From assembly GCF_014534655.1 (NCBI RefSeq), contig NZ_JACVVD010000006.1, positions 124,001 to 188,000 on the forward strand: 64,000 nt of DNA, in the 5' to 3' direction. Position numbers and translations under genes: made by a program. The notes below the pieces were generated by a model. The model had not been told where the DNA came from, did no database searches, and saw only the letters and a program-made list of their open reading frames with translations. The stretch's first letter is position 1. Every line of letters starts with the position of its first letter. Of this stretch, positions 52,328 through 60,931 are shown piece by piece. This stretch comes from Paenibacillus sedimenti. GTDB lineage: Bacteria; Bacillota; Bacilli; Paenibacillales; NBRC-103111.

Positions 52328-53071
52328 TTGAATTTCTTCCATAGTCAGGAATCACTTACAATCATCGAATGGATCCTGCGCGCGGTCGTCGGTTACTTGT
52401 TTTTACTCATTGCGACGAAGCTATTGGGACAGCGCTCCATTTCGCAGCTGCGCTTTTTGGATTTCACCATTGCTCTCATTCTGGGTAACATCATCGCCCA
52501 CCCGCTTTCGGATGAGAAATTGGGCTTATCTGGATCTATGACCACAACTGCCACGATCGTATTGCTTTATCTGGCGACTTCTTGGCTGAGCTTGAAGTGG
52601 AATTTTCTAAAGCACTTTTTGGATCCGGCGCCAATTACGCTCATTCAGAATGGCCAGATTCAGATAAAAAATCTTTCCAAAGCCAAAATATCCATGGACC
52701 ATCTATTCTCCGAGGTGCGTAAACAACAAATCGAAGATATTCAAAAAGTCGCCCTTGCCCTGTGGGAGCCTGGGGGAACAATCTCAATTTTCGTATCGCC
52801 TCAACATCAACCGGCGACGGCTGCTGATATGAACATACATAAAGCTGCATTCTCGCTTGTGAAGCCGATCATTATCGAAGGCTCTACCAATCACAAGCTG
52901 CTCCGTCAACTTGGCAAAGATTCTGCATGGCTGGAAGCAAAAATTCGCGCTAAGCACCAAAATATTCACGAGGTACCTCTAGCGACCATTGACGACCAAG
53001 AGCAAATCCGCATCTACAACCTTTTGACGAATGAAAAAGGCGATCAATCCCTGGCTAGCGGCAATGGCTAG
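52328..53071 (+). CDS. DUF421 (YetF-like) membrane protein
   Basis: 247 residues. Three membrane helices in the first 90 residues (VGYLFLLIATKLLGQRSISQL is the family's start), then the cytoplasmic DUF421 domain with DHLFSEVRKQQI and DIQKVALALWEPGG. YetF/YkjA-type proteins are of unknown function and several are sporulation- or stress-linked. A TTG start follows AAGGGGTG by seven bases. Monocistronic, ends at a terminator. Confidence 0.92.
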   Translation: MNFFHSQESLTIIEWILRAVVGYLFLLIATKLLGQRSISQLRFLDFTIALILGNIIAHPLSDEKLGLSGSMTTTATIVLLYLATSWLSLKWNFLKHFLDPAPITLIQNGQIQIKNLSKAKISMDHLFSEVRKQQIEDIQKVALALWEPGGTISIFVSPQHQPATAADMNIHKAAFSLVKPIIIEGSTNHKLLRQLGKDSAWLEAKIRAKHQNIHEVPLATIDDQEQIRIYNLLTNEKGDQSLASGNG

Positions 53072-53106
53072 CAGGATAGCTTGATCAAGATAAGTTGGCA
53101 TGAGCG

Positions 53107-53130
53107 GCACCTGAAAAGGTGCTTTTTTTG
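53107..53130 (+). terminator. Terminator of the DUF421 gene
   Basis: GCACC and GGTGC around TGAAAA, followed by seven T residues. Confidence 0.85.
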
Positions 53131-53310
53131 CTACGCCTGACCAATTAACGAACAATAACATGATTGAACTCGTTACCTTCGTGTAAATGTACAGATAGTA
53201 TGCCGGATTAATTTGCAAATTCACACCTTGTTAGTGATTTTCGAGCATATCGCTTCTAAAGTCCGGAAAAACACAATTGCATATCATATACATCCACCAA
53301 AACAGTTTGG

Positions 53311-53441
53311 AGTCCGATTTTACAGAATTGCAGCTTGGTTTGTGCAAGAGGATGTTCGATGAGCACATTATAAGCTGGCAAAATCGAACTCCAGCCGCTA
53401 ACTCCATTCACCACGTTTTTGCAATTGGGCGAAATCGGACT
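53311..53441. repeat. Intergenic inverted repeat
   Basis: AGTCCGATTT and AATTGCA (53311-53332) recur in inverted order at 53420-53441, with five differing bases between the blocks in each arm. The enclosed 87 bases contain a third related CGAACTCC-type fragment. There is no gene between 53131 and 53617, so this is the main structure of that gap. Confidence 0.65.
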
Positions 53442-53577
53442 GCGATAAACGCAATCGGTAACCTAAAGTACTCGGGGCGAAGTGCTCTAATTTGAAATTG
53501 TTCGTTAATTGTGCCGCCGTAGTTTTTTTGCTTTTGGGTAATATTTACAATACACAACTCTCATGTTATTATTAAAT

Positions 53578-53591
53578 TACGTAATTACGTA
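53578..53591. promoter_or_regulatory. Perfect 14-base palindrome ahead of the HTH-ATPase gene
   Basis: TACGTAATTACGTA reads the same on both strands and lies 27 bases upstream of the start codon. It is a likely operator, possibly for the encoded regulator itself. Confidence 0.6.
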
Positions 53592-53617
53592 TTTAAATAA
53601 TTATAAGAGGTGATTCT

Positions 53618-54715
53618 TTGACTACGATGCGCGATTATGGAACCGAACTTGATGCGATGCAAGCGCAATTGAATGAACTTCAACAACTTGTCAGACAGTT
53701 TATGCATACAAAGAATGAGACGAACCCAATTAAGGTAGACACATCGGAAGTCGCAGACGAGAGCGGAGGTCTGTTTTACTCCGGACAATATCGCAGTGAG
53801 CGATCGGACTATCGCTGGGAGCCGCAGGAGCGGCGTGTCAGTCAGCTTTTGCAGGTAGACGGCGACAAGGTCGCCAAAATTCTGGCCGCACTCGGCCATA
53901 AGCAGCGTCTGGATATTCTGCGTTCTGTTTTGCAAGAACCGCTAACGGGGCCTGAACTGGTGGAGCGTCTGAATATGGGGACTACAGGCCAGCTTTACCA
54001 TCATATGAAGGCTTTGCTGGGAGCCGATCTGCTCGTCCAAGAGGAACGAGGCGGCGCTTATTCGCTTCCAGGTCGTCGTGCGCTGCCGCTTCTTTTACTG
54101 CTCGCTGCCGCCTCGGATTTGTTAGATACAACGGATTATATGGATATGAGTGAAGCCAGAAACAACGTCGATGCTTACCTTGGCAAAGGGCAAGACCGCT
54201 ACGATCCGCACCATTTGCTGTGGGCTGTGCTTGAGAATTGTATTCTTGAGCATCAAGCCGGACATTGCAGCGAGGTCAGCCTTTTTCTACATGGAGACGG
54301 CAGCATTACGGTTGCTGACAACGGCAGAGGGATCCCCGTTCAAGCCCTCGCCGATCACGACCAGGGACATCCACGTGTTCAAACTGTCCTTACCGACATG
54401 AGCCGTCTAAGCGCAAGCGCATCGGTCCTTGCCCCAGGCGGGGAAAAAGGAATTCGCATGCCCGTGGTCAATGCCCTCTCTCTGAAGCTATCCGTCGAAA
54501 TTCGCCGGGATGGAAGAGTATTCCAGCAGCACTACAAACACGGGATTCCGCAAACCGGGCTGCTGACGGTAGGCGTAACGCAGGAAACCGGAACGAGCAT
54601 TACGTTCATGCCGGATCGCGATATCTTCGATAAACCGTTTGATCGGAGTATCCTGCGGGAACATTGTCTCGAAATCGCCCGGGCCTATCCGGATCTTCGT
54701 ATTGAAGTTTATTAA
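53618..54715 (+). CDS. Winged-helix regulator fused to a GyrB-type GHKL ATPase domain
   Basis: 365 residues. A short coiled-coil-like start (8-30), then an ArsR-like winged helix at about 80-155 (LAALGHKQRLDILRSVL, TGPELVERL, GQLYHHMKAL). Residues 195-335 copy the ATP-binding fold of DNA gyrase B: ENCILEHQAG (the Glu-Asn catalytic and Mg site), VADNGRGIPV, HPRVQTVLT, the GEKGIRMPVVNALS lid and GTSITFMPDRDIF. The topoisomerase parts are absent. The TTG at 53618 has AGAGGTG ahead. A DNA-binding protein whose activity is switched by ATP binding is the simplest reading. Confidence 0.88.
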   Translation: MTTMRDYGTELDAMQAQLNELQQLVRQFMHTKNETNPIKVDTSEVADESGGLFYSGQYRSERSDYRWEPQERRVSQLLQVDGDKVAKILAALGHKQRLDILRSVLQEPLTGPELVERLNMGTTGQLYHHMKALLGADLLVQEERGGAYSLPGRRALPLLLLLAAASDLLDTTDYMDMSEARNNVDAYLGKGQDRYDPHHLLWAVLENCILEHQAGHCSEVSLFLHGDGSITVADNGRGIPVQALADHDQGHPRVQTVLTDMSRLSASASVLAPGGEKGIRMPVVNALSLKLSVEIRRDGRVFQQHYKHGIPQTGLLTVGVTQETGTSITFMPDRDIFDKPFDRSILREHCLEIARAYPDLRIEVY

Positions 54716-54723
54716 TCACGCAA

Positions 54724-54757
54724 AAAAGAGTCGAGGGAATCCCCTTCGACTCTTATC
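54724..54757 (-). terminator. Terminator between the HTH-ATPase and glycerate kinase genes
   Basis: AAGAGTCGA and TCGACTCTT arms; on the minus strand TTTTTTG follows, so it mainly serves the glycerate kinase gene. Confidence 0.75.
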
Positions 54758-54810
54758 GTATCTGCAGACTTACAGGAAAATGGCACCCCATATAACGACC
54801 ACAATAATGC

Positions 54811-55956
54811 CTACTGTTCCCCCTTGTGCTTCATGCTATAAATGCGAATCGCCTGTTCGGCTGCCTGCTCCAGAAGCGGCCCCGTTTGCGCCATCGCTTC
54901 GTCGAGCGTCATCGGCCGATTCACGATGCTGATAACGGCTGACACTCCATGCTCGTACAAGCTTTCGATTCCCGATCCGACGGAGCCTGCCAGAATGAGC
55001 ACAGGGATACCGTGCTTCTTGGCTATATGGGCGACGCCGCACGGCGTTTTGCCCCGGGCCGTTTGGAAATCAACCTGGCCTTCGCCGGTTACTACCAAAT
55101 CAGCCTTCGACACGGCGTCTTCCAATCCGGTTACCCGGGTAACGATCGATACGCCTGATTCCAGCTTCGCATTCAAAAATGCAACAATTCCGCCCGACAA
55201 ACCGCCTGCTGCACCGGTTCCAGGAACATCGTGAATCCTGATACCACGTGCCTGCTCGATCAGATCGGCAAAATGTCGCAGATGATCGTCTAATTCCCTC
55301 AGCATCTCTGGAGTGGCGCCTTTTTGCGGACCAAACACTGCAGTCGCCCCCGTAGGACCGACGAAAGGATTGTCCACATCGCATGCGAGGACAAAGCTGC
55401 TTTCCGCGAGCCGCGGATCCATCCGATCCATGCGAATGGCGGCCAGTCTGCCCAAATTCCCTCCGCCGAAGCCGATGGAGTTCCCTTCATCATCCAAAAG
55501 CTCAGCACCCAAAGCCTGCAGCATTCCGGCGCCACCATCATTGGTTGCGCTTCCGCCCAGACCAAGAATGAACTGCCGGCATCCATGGTCAAGCGCCTTT
55601 AGGATAAGCTGGCCGAAGCCGTAAGTGGTCGTTAGGAGCGGATTGCGTTCGTGCTTTTCAATCAAGTACAGCCCTGACGACATCGCCATTTCAATCACGC
55701 ACGTGATGCCGTCCCCGAGAATGCCAAAACCGGATTTAATTTCCCGGTTCAGCGGGTTTTTGACAACAGCTTCGACGAATCGGCCCCCAGTAGCGTCGAT
55801 CAAGCATTCCATCGTTCCCTCTCCGCCATCCGCCATCGGAATGATTTTGGTCATGCTTTCAGGAAGGGCCCGCTTGATTCCATGTTCTATTGCTTGGCCC
55901 GCTTCCTTAGCCGATAAACTCCCTTTAAACGAATCCGGAGCAATGACGATCTTCAC
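54811..55956 (-). CDS. Glycerate kinase (GlxK/GarK family)
   Basis: About 381 residues of the type I glycerate 2-kinase family: IAPDSFKGSLSAKEAGQAI at the start, VPMADGGEGTMECL-like (IPMADGGEGTMECL), GLGGSATNDGGAGMLQALGA and GTGAAGGLSGG. It phosphorylates D-glycerate to 2-phosphoglycerate with ATP. The GTG at 55956 follows GGGGGAG by six bases, so it is preferred to the ATG at 55971. The upstream regulator gene (56111) is on the same strand and is of the CdaR type, which controls glycerate and sugar-diacid use. Confidence 0.95.
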   Translation of the reverse strand: MKIVIAPDSFKGSLSAKEAGQAIEHGIKRALPESMTKIIPMADGGEGTMECLIDATGGRFVEAVVKNPLNREIKSGFGILGDGITCVIEMAMSSGLYLIEKHERNPLLTTTYGFGQLILKALDHGCRQFILGLGGSATNDGGAGMLQALGAELLDDEGNSIGFGGGNLGRLAAIRMDRMDPRLAESSFVLACDVDNPFVGPTGATAVFGPQKGATPEMLRELDDHLRHFADLIEQARGIRIHDVPGTGAAGGLSGGIVAFLNAKLESGVSIVTRVTGLEDAVSKADLVVTGEGQVDFQTARGKTPCGVAHIAKKHGIPVLILAGSVGSGIESLYEHGVSAVISIVNRPMTLDEAMAQTGPLLEQAAEQAIRIYSMKHKGEQ

Positions 55957-56110
55957 CTGTATCTCCCCCATTTCTATAGCAGTTAAGGAAGCTATTTCCC
56001 CGTTACACCTTTTATTATAGGAGAGGCGCAGGGGTCACTCTACGGATAAACTATACGAAAATCACCCGAATATACCCCATTATTTTAGATATTTTATACA
56101 AGGTACAGAG

Positions 56111-57265
56111 TTAATGCTTTCGGTACAGCAGGAGTGCGATCTGAATGCGAATCGCGTTCCGAAAAGAGCGCGGATTCATCCCAAGCAGACTCTGTACCCG
56201 TTCGAGCCGATATAATAGCGTATTCCGATGGATGTTCATCGCTTTGGCCGTCGTCGCAAGATTCATGTTCTGGTCATAGAACGTCTGCAGCGTTTCCATC
56301 AAAAGATCATCCCCTGCCAGCTCGCCCAGCACCTTCTCGATGAGCCGTTGTCCGGATGCCTCCGGAATGTCATTCAGAATGAATTCTAAGGCTGTGTCTT
56401 CGATGTGCATAACCGGAGGAAGCCCTCCGTCCTTTCGGAGCATGTCCACCAGCTTCAACGCATCATGAACCGACCGGCCAAGTTCCTTGATGTTTCCGCA
56501 TTTCCCTCCGACCGCGATCCGAGCCTCTCCCTTAAACCAGACGGCTGCCATACTGAAAATTTTGGAGGCAATGCCGAGCAGACTCTGCTTGGAGACCTTC
56601 TCGTTCTTGTAAGCAGAGAGATCGGCCATCAAGATCCAACGCTGGTTACCAAGCTCAGCCAAAACCGTCTGCTGAGGATTCGGAAACAGCTTGACGATCC
56701 CCCGAACCTGCTGGAAGCTCTGATAAAACTGATCACGCGTGGATTCGTGTCCGCAAATCTCGATAGCCATGACCGCCCGGGGCAGTGAGAGGTCGATTCC
56801 GAGCAGCTCCCCCCTCGCGTACAACATATCCTCGTTCTCCGGCTCGACGCCAACCATGATTTCACCCACGAGGTAGCTTTTGGCTCGTTCCTTCAGTTCC
56901 ACCTGTTCAGACAAATACGACTGCTGCAATAACATTTCGGTCATCATGCGAACGGCGCGCCCAAAAGGGACCACCTCAGACTCCTGTCCGGTGATGCCAA
57001 TGACCCCGACGAGTTCATTTTGAAAAAATATCGGCATGTTAATGCCCGGCTTCGTACCCGCAAGTTTCCCCGCGGTTTCCGCAGTGATGACAATTTCCTC
57101 TCCGGTTCTGACGACCTCAATCGCCCCTGCATGAAGAGTTCCGATCCGATCCGGGTCACTAGAACTAAGAATGATGCCGTTACGATCCATGACATTCATA
57201 TTTAGCAGCGTCAATTCTTTCGTTTTGCTTACGATCGTATCGGCTAGCTGCCGTGTAAAGCGCAT
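56111..57265 (-). CDS. CdaR family sugar-diacid/glycerate regulator
   Basis: 384 residues. N-terminal sugar-diacid recognition domain (ELTLLNMNVMDRNGIILSSSDPDRIGTLHAGA), a central GGDEF-like region without its catalytic motif, and a C-terminal PucR-type HTH (MNLATTAKAMNIHRNTLLYRLERVQSLLG). It activates use of glycerate or glucarate-type substrates. The ATG at 57265 has GGGGGG eight bases ahead; the next upstream start would overlap the following gene. It lies 154 bases upstream of the glycerate kinase gene, its obvious target. Confidence 0.94.
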   Translation of the reverse strand: MRFTRQLADTIVSKTKELTLLNMNVMDRNGIILSSSDPDRIGTLHAGAIEVVRTGEEIVITAETAGKLAGTKPGINMPIFFQNELVGVIGITGQESEVVPFGRAVRMMTEMLLQQSYLSEQVELKERAKSYLVGEIMVGVEPENEDMLYARGELLGIDLSLPRAVMAIEICGHESTRDQFYQSFQQVRGIVKLFPNPQQTVLAELGNQRWILMADLSAYKNEKVSKQSLLGIASKIFSMAAVWFKGEARIAVGGKCGNIKELGRSVHDALKLVDMLRKDGGLPPVMHIEDTALEFILNDIPEASGQRLIEKVLGELAGDDLLMETLQTFYDQNMNLATTAKAMNIHRNTLLYRLERVQSLLGMNPRSFRNAIRIQIALLLYRKH

Positions 57266-57288
57266 TTCAGATACCCCCCCAGGTATAC

Positions 57289-57876
57289 TCAAACAAACCG
57301 CTTCTCAATTCGCTTGCTAATCATCAGTGAAAGCACGATAAACAGGACGACGTACACAAGTTGAAACGGATGCTCAATAAAACGCTTAAGGTCGTAACCA
57401 ATATAAGAAACGGACAGCACCATAACTGCCTTACCGAGCGCAACCGCTATCAGAAAGGAGCGCAGCTTCATCCGGACAAGCCCCGCAGCCATGTTAATCA
57501 TCACAAACGGGCCAACCGGGAACAGACTAAGCACAAATACATAGCTAAAAGCATGGCGGCGCGCCCAGAGCAAGGCCTTTTGCACCTTCGGCTTCTGCGC
57601 CCAGCGTTCCAAATATCGGTGACTGCCAAGCTTCTTTACCAGGAGAAAAGTGACCACGCAGCCGCTGACGATACCGATCCAAGAGTATAGGAAGCCAAGC
57701 CAGAGACCGTAAACCGCCGCATTTACGCTAATAATGACGATCGTTGGAAGCGGTGGGATGAACGATTTCATAAAGGTTAAAAAGATACCGGGAAACGGTC
57801 CGAGCGACCTGTATTTTTCCAGCAGCATCGCTAAATTTTCCTCAGTCAGGTACGATAAAAGCTCCGAAGTTTCCAT
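57289..57876 (-). CDS. TVP38/TMEM64 family membrane protein
   Basis: About 195 residues, five to six membrane segments, VTT-domain marks: LPTIVIISVNAAVYGLWLGFLYSWIGIVSGC and the FPVGPFVMINMAAGLVRMKLRSF motif with its GP/F-type turn. Such proteins scramble or transport lipids; the bacterial role is mostly unknown. The ATG at 57876 is chosen over a GTG at 57888. The stop is 23 bases ahead of the CdaR gene, so read-through into the glycerate genes is possible. Confidence 0.9.
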   Translation of the reverse strand: METSELLSYLTEENLAMLLEKYRSLGPFPGIFLTFMKSFIPPLPTIVIISVNAAVYGLWLGFLYSWIGIVSGCVVTFLLVKKLGSHRYLERWAQKPKVQKALLWARRHAFSYVFVLSLFPVGPFVMINMAAGLVRMKLRSFLIAVALGKAVMVLSVSYIGYDLKRFIEHPFQLVYVVLFIVLSLMISKRIEKRFV

Positions 57877-58044
57877 ACGCGGGAACACCTACTCCTGCTT
57901 AATATACATAGTGGTTATTATAGCAGAAAAAGATGGGACTTTGAGCGAAGCTCCAGGTCGCATTTGAGTCAGCTTTTCAACAATGTAGGCCAGTTTCGCG
58001 ATGAGCACCCCGAGGATCGGATGTTCAAAGCATACCTGTGCGAA

Positions 58045-58161
58045 GTTAACGCTGAAAATCAGCGTTATTCGGTTACATCCACCCATGATAAGCATGAAAA
58101 ACAGCGTTAAGTCACCGTAAGTGGGAACTAAGCAAAAGTTAGCACTGAAAAACAGCGTTAA
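58045..58161. repeat. Three copies of an AACGCTG/CAGCGTT intergenic repeat
   Basis: CTGAAAAWCAGCGTTA occurs at about 58051 and 58144, and a shorter TGAAAAACAGCGTTAA at 58094. The first forms the hairpin AACGCTG-AAAAT-CAGCGTT. The spacing is 44-48 bases. Nothing else is seen in the 57889-58218 gap. Confidence 0.7.
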
Positions 58162-58227
58162 TACAGCATTAACGCAAAGAAGCCAGACGAGGTAAGTCGT
58201 CCGGCCACTTACTAAAGGCCGCTGGAG

Positions 58228-59949
58228 CTAAGCCTCCAGCGGGTGCACCGCGTCATGGAGCAGCTGCTCCAACTCCGCGGTGTAGGCGCTCGTCTGCGCT
58301 TCGTCCCAGCCGAAGCGCTCCTCCAGGAAGGCGATCGCCGGCGCCTTCCACTGCTTTGCCCACGCGATGTCGAAGAAGAGGGCGCTCGTCCGGCGGATGA
58401 AGAAATCCGCCGGCTTCACCGCCATCTCGCGCTCAATCGCGTACACGAGCGCAGCGAGCACCGCGGCGGGCAGGCCCCGCTCCGCCGCTTCCCCCCGATG
58501 CTGCTCCAGCAGCTCGTAGACGGCATCCACGTTGGAGCCGTAACGGCGCGCGAGCAGCGCGGCTTCCGCTTCGGTCAGCCCCAGCCGCAGGCCCTGGCTG
58601 ACCTTGCTTTGCAAGAACGGCGCCAGCTTCGCGGAGCCGCCCACATCGCCGCCGGAGATCGGCAGCGTCCGGGTGCGGCTCGGCGGCAGGGCCGCCGGCG
58701 CTTTGCCCTCCGCCGCCAGCATGGCGGCGATCTTGTCCACGACCGCCTCCGCCATCTTGCGGTAGCCGGTCAGCTTGCCCCCGGCCATCGAGATGAGGCC
58801 GGATTCGGAGATGAAGATTTCGTCGCGGCGCGAAATCTCGGAAGGGTCTTTGCCCTCTTGGTGGATCAGCGGGCGCAGCCCGGTCCAGCTCGATTCGACG
58901 TCCGCCTCCGTCAATCCGAGGGACGGGAACATCTCGTTCGCCGCACGCAGCAAATAAGTGCGGTCCGCCACCGTTATGCGGGGATTCACGATATCCCCGC
59001 TGTAGTTCGTATCCGTCGTCCCGACATAGGTTTTGCCATCGCGCGGGATGGCAAATACCATCCGTCCGTCCGGCGTATCAAAATAAATCGCCTGCCGCAG
59101 CGGAAACCGGCTCTGATCGAATACCAGATGCACCCCTTTGGTCAGGTGCAGCGTCTTGCCGCGTTTCGAGCGGTCCATCTCGCGCAGCGTATCGACCCAT
59201 GGGCCGGCCGCGTTGACGATTTTGCTGGCGTAGAGGGTGTATGATTTGCCTCGTTCTACGGTTTGATCACCCTGTCCCGCTTTACCAACGCCCCCCACTT
59301 GATCGACCACCCGTACGCCGACCAGCTTCCCATCTTCCACGAGCAGCTCCTCAACTTTGGCGTAGTTCACTGCCATAGCGCCCAGCTCGACGGCTTTTTT
59401 CATCACCTCGATCGTCAACCGTGCGTCATCCGTACGGTACTCTACGTAGTAGCCGCCGCCTTTAAGATCGTTTTTCTTGAGCAGCGGCTCATGCGCGAGC
59501 GTTTCTCCCGGATCAAACATGCGGCGGCGCTCCGAGTGCTTGACCCCTGCCAGGAAATCGTATACCCGCAAACCGAGCGATGTGGACAGCTTGCCGAACG
59601 TCCCGCCTTTATAAAAGGGAAGCAGCATCCACTCCGGCGTCGTCACGTGCGGTCCATTTTCATACACGATGGCGCGCTCTTTACCCACCTCGGCAACCAC
59701 CTTCACATCCAGCTGCTTGAGATAGCGCAGCCCTCCGTGCACCAGCTTTGTCGACCGGCTCGACGTTCCCGCAGCAAAATCCTGCATCTCCACAAGCGCC
59801 GTACGCAGCCCTCTGCTTTGCGCATCCAGCGCGATGCCCGCACCTGTAATCCCCCCGCCGATTATAATCAGATCAAACTTTTGCCCCGCCATCCATTGCA
59901 GCTGCTGCGTCCTTTTTAAACCGGAAAATTCGTGTACTTTCGTTGTCAT
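58228..59949 (-). CDS. glpD: Aerobic glycerol-3-phosphate dehydrogenase
   Basis: 573 residues. An FAD-dependent membrane-associated enzyme that oxidises glycerol 3-phosphate to dihydroxyacetone phosphate and feeds electrons to quinone. FAD motif IIGGGITGAGIALDA near the start, then TSSRSTKLVHGGLRYL and GGKLTGYRKMAE, and the C-terminal domain with FFIRRTSALFFD. The ATG at 59949 has GAGGGGAGA ahead; the longer frame to 60087 runs through the leader. The stop codon sits in the loop of a CCGCTGGAG/CTCCAGCGG hairpin (58219-58241). Controlled by the leader at 59993-60057. Confidence 0.97.
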   Translation of the reverse strand: MTTKVHEFSGLKRTQQLQWMAGQKFDLIIIGGGITGAGIALDAQSRGLRTALVEMQDFAAGTSSRSTKLVHGGLRYLKQLDVKVVAEVGKERAIVYENGPHVTTPEWMLLPFYKGGTFGKLSTSLGLRVYDFLAGVKHSERRRMFDPGETLAHEPLLKKNDLKGGGYYVEYRTDDARLTIEVMKKAVELGAMAVNYAKVEELLVEDGKLVGVRVVDQVGGVGKAGQGDQTVERGKSYTLYASKIVNAAGPWVDTLREMDRSKRGKTLHLTKGVHLVFDQSRFPLRQAIYFDTPDGRMVFAIPRDGKTYVGTTDTNYSGDIVNPRITVADRTYLLRAANEMFPSLGLTEADVESSWTGLRPLIHQEGKDPSEISRRDEIFISESGLISMAGGKLTGYRKMAEAVVDKIAAMLAAEGKAPAALPPSRTRTLPISGGDVGGSAKLAPFLQSKVSQGLRLGLTEAEAALLARRYGSNVDAVYELLEQHRGEAAERGLPAAVLAALVYAIEREMAVKPADFFIRRTSALFFDIAWAKQWKAPAIAFLEERFGWDEAQTSAYTAELEQLLHDAVHPLEA

Positions 59950-59992
59950 GTCATTCTCTCCCCTCGAAGATGTATATATTCGAATAAAAATT

Positions 59993-60057
59993 AAAAAACC
60001 ACAACATACCTGGCACGTTTGCACGTACAGGCCGCTGTGGTTTCTCCTAGTCTCCAA
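59993..60057 (-). promoter_or_regulatory. GlpP-type antiterminator/terminator leader of glpD
   Basis: On the minus strand GGAGACTAGGAGA (60055-60043) precedes AACCACAGC (60042-60034), which pairs with GTTGTGGTT (60005-59997) followed by six T residues. It is a terminator with an overlapping upstream element, shared with the leader of glpP. Matching elements are the binding sites of the antiterminator GlpP in bacilli. Confidence 0.82.
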
Positions 60058-60122
60058 CCGAATATGAACTTGTAATGAGTATATCATTGCCGGCTTTCAT
60101 TTAAAAGATAAGGCTTTGTAAA

Positions 60123-60680
60123 TCAGCTGTCGTAATGCCGCCACAGCTCTGTATCGGATGTTGTCACGGCCGTAGCTCCAGCCTGAAGGGCAAGCTCTAC
60201 GTCATTGACCGAACGGATGAGACCGCCGGCGAAAATGGGAATGCCCGAGCGTTCTTTGACCTCCGTTATCATATGCGGAATGACGCCGGGAAGTACCTCG
60301 ATAAAATCCGGCCGGGTCCGCTCCAGCAGCGTATAACTTTTATCCAAGGCGCTGCTGTCGAGCAGGAAAAGCCGCTGAATCGCCAGCAATCCGTTCTGCT
60401 TCGTCTTCGTGATCACATTCGCCCGGGTCGAAACCAAACCTGCTGGCCGAATGCTTTGGCATAGGAATTCTGCTGCATACTCATCATTCTTCAGTCCTTC
60501 GATCAAATCCGCGTGCAGCAGCAGCTTTTTCCCGTTCGCCCTCGCGAGATCGACCACGCTTTTGAGCTGACCAATATGGCTGTCCAGCATCACAATATAC
60601 GTATAATTGGATTTGAACAGCTTCTCCAAGTCTTTGATTTTGCGAATAGCCGGTAAAATGCGTTGCTCTTGCAAAGACAT
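60123..60680 (-). CDS. glpP: Glycerol uptake operon antiterminator
   Basis: 185 residues, the length of Bacillus GlpP. LQEQRILPAIRKIKDLEKLF at the start, MLDSHIGQLKSVVDLARANG and LHADLIEGLKNDEYAAEFL, SIRPAGLVSTRANVI, IFAGGLIRSVNDVELAL. It binds leader RNA in the presence of glycerol 3-phosphate and lets transcription pass the terminator. The ATG at 60680 has a GGAG ahead; the longer frame to 60836 contains the leader. It sits directly upstream of glpD. No glpF or glpK is in the window. Confidence 0.95.
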   Translation of the reverse strand: MSLQEQRILPAIRKIKDLEKLFKSNYTYIVMLDSHIGQLKSVVDLARANGKKLLLHADLIEGLKNDEYAAEFLCQSIRPAGLVSTRANVITKTKQNGLLAIQRLFLLDSSALDKSYTLLERTRPDFIEVLPGVIPHMITEVKERSGIPIFAGGLIRSVNDVELALQAGATAVTTSDTELWRHYDS

Positions 60681-60720
60681 TGCGATCGTCTCCGTTTCGT
60701 ATCGTGAGAGGGAGGAACAT

Positions 60721-60785
60721 AAAAAACCCACAAGAATTGCCTCATTGATGCAATGGGCAATGTCCGTGAGTCTCCTGTTCTCCGT
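60721..60785 (-). promoter_or_regulatory. Antiterminator/terminator leader of glpP
   Basis: On the minus strand GGAGAACAGGAGA precedes CTCACGGACATTGCC (60770-60756), which pairs with GGCAATTCTTGTGGG (60742-60728), followed by six T residues. Same GGAGAnnAGGAGAnnCAC arrangement as in the glpD leader. It implies that GlpP controls its own synthesis. Confidence 0.75.
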
Positions 60786-60931
60786 CACTTTGTATGAACT
60801 TACTACTATTGTAGCTACCGCGGGAGCAGGTGTCAATGGAGATCGCTGATCTGCTTTTCCATTATACTAAAAGCGCATTCAAAAGGAGAAGCTAATCTTT
60901 AGCCTGACTTATAGGAGGGATTTTTTAACTA

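Noticed and set aside
54766..54812. Minus-strand peptide ending GIIVVVIWGAIFL, like a small sporulation membrane peptide
   Set aside because: No ATG, GTG or TTG lies between the upstream stop codon and the hydrophobic stretch, and it overlaps the end of the glycerate kinase gene; probably chance.
58243..59244. 333-codon plus-strand frame opposite glpD
   Set aside because: Basic, low-complexity composition and full overlap with a certain gene; a shadow of glpD.
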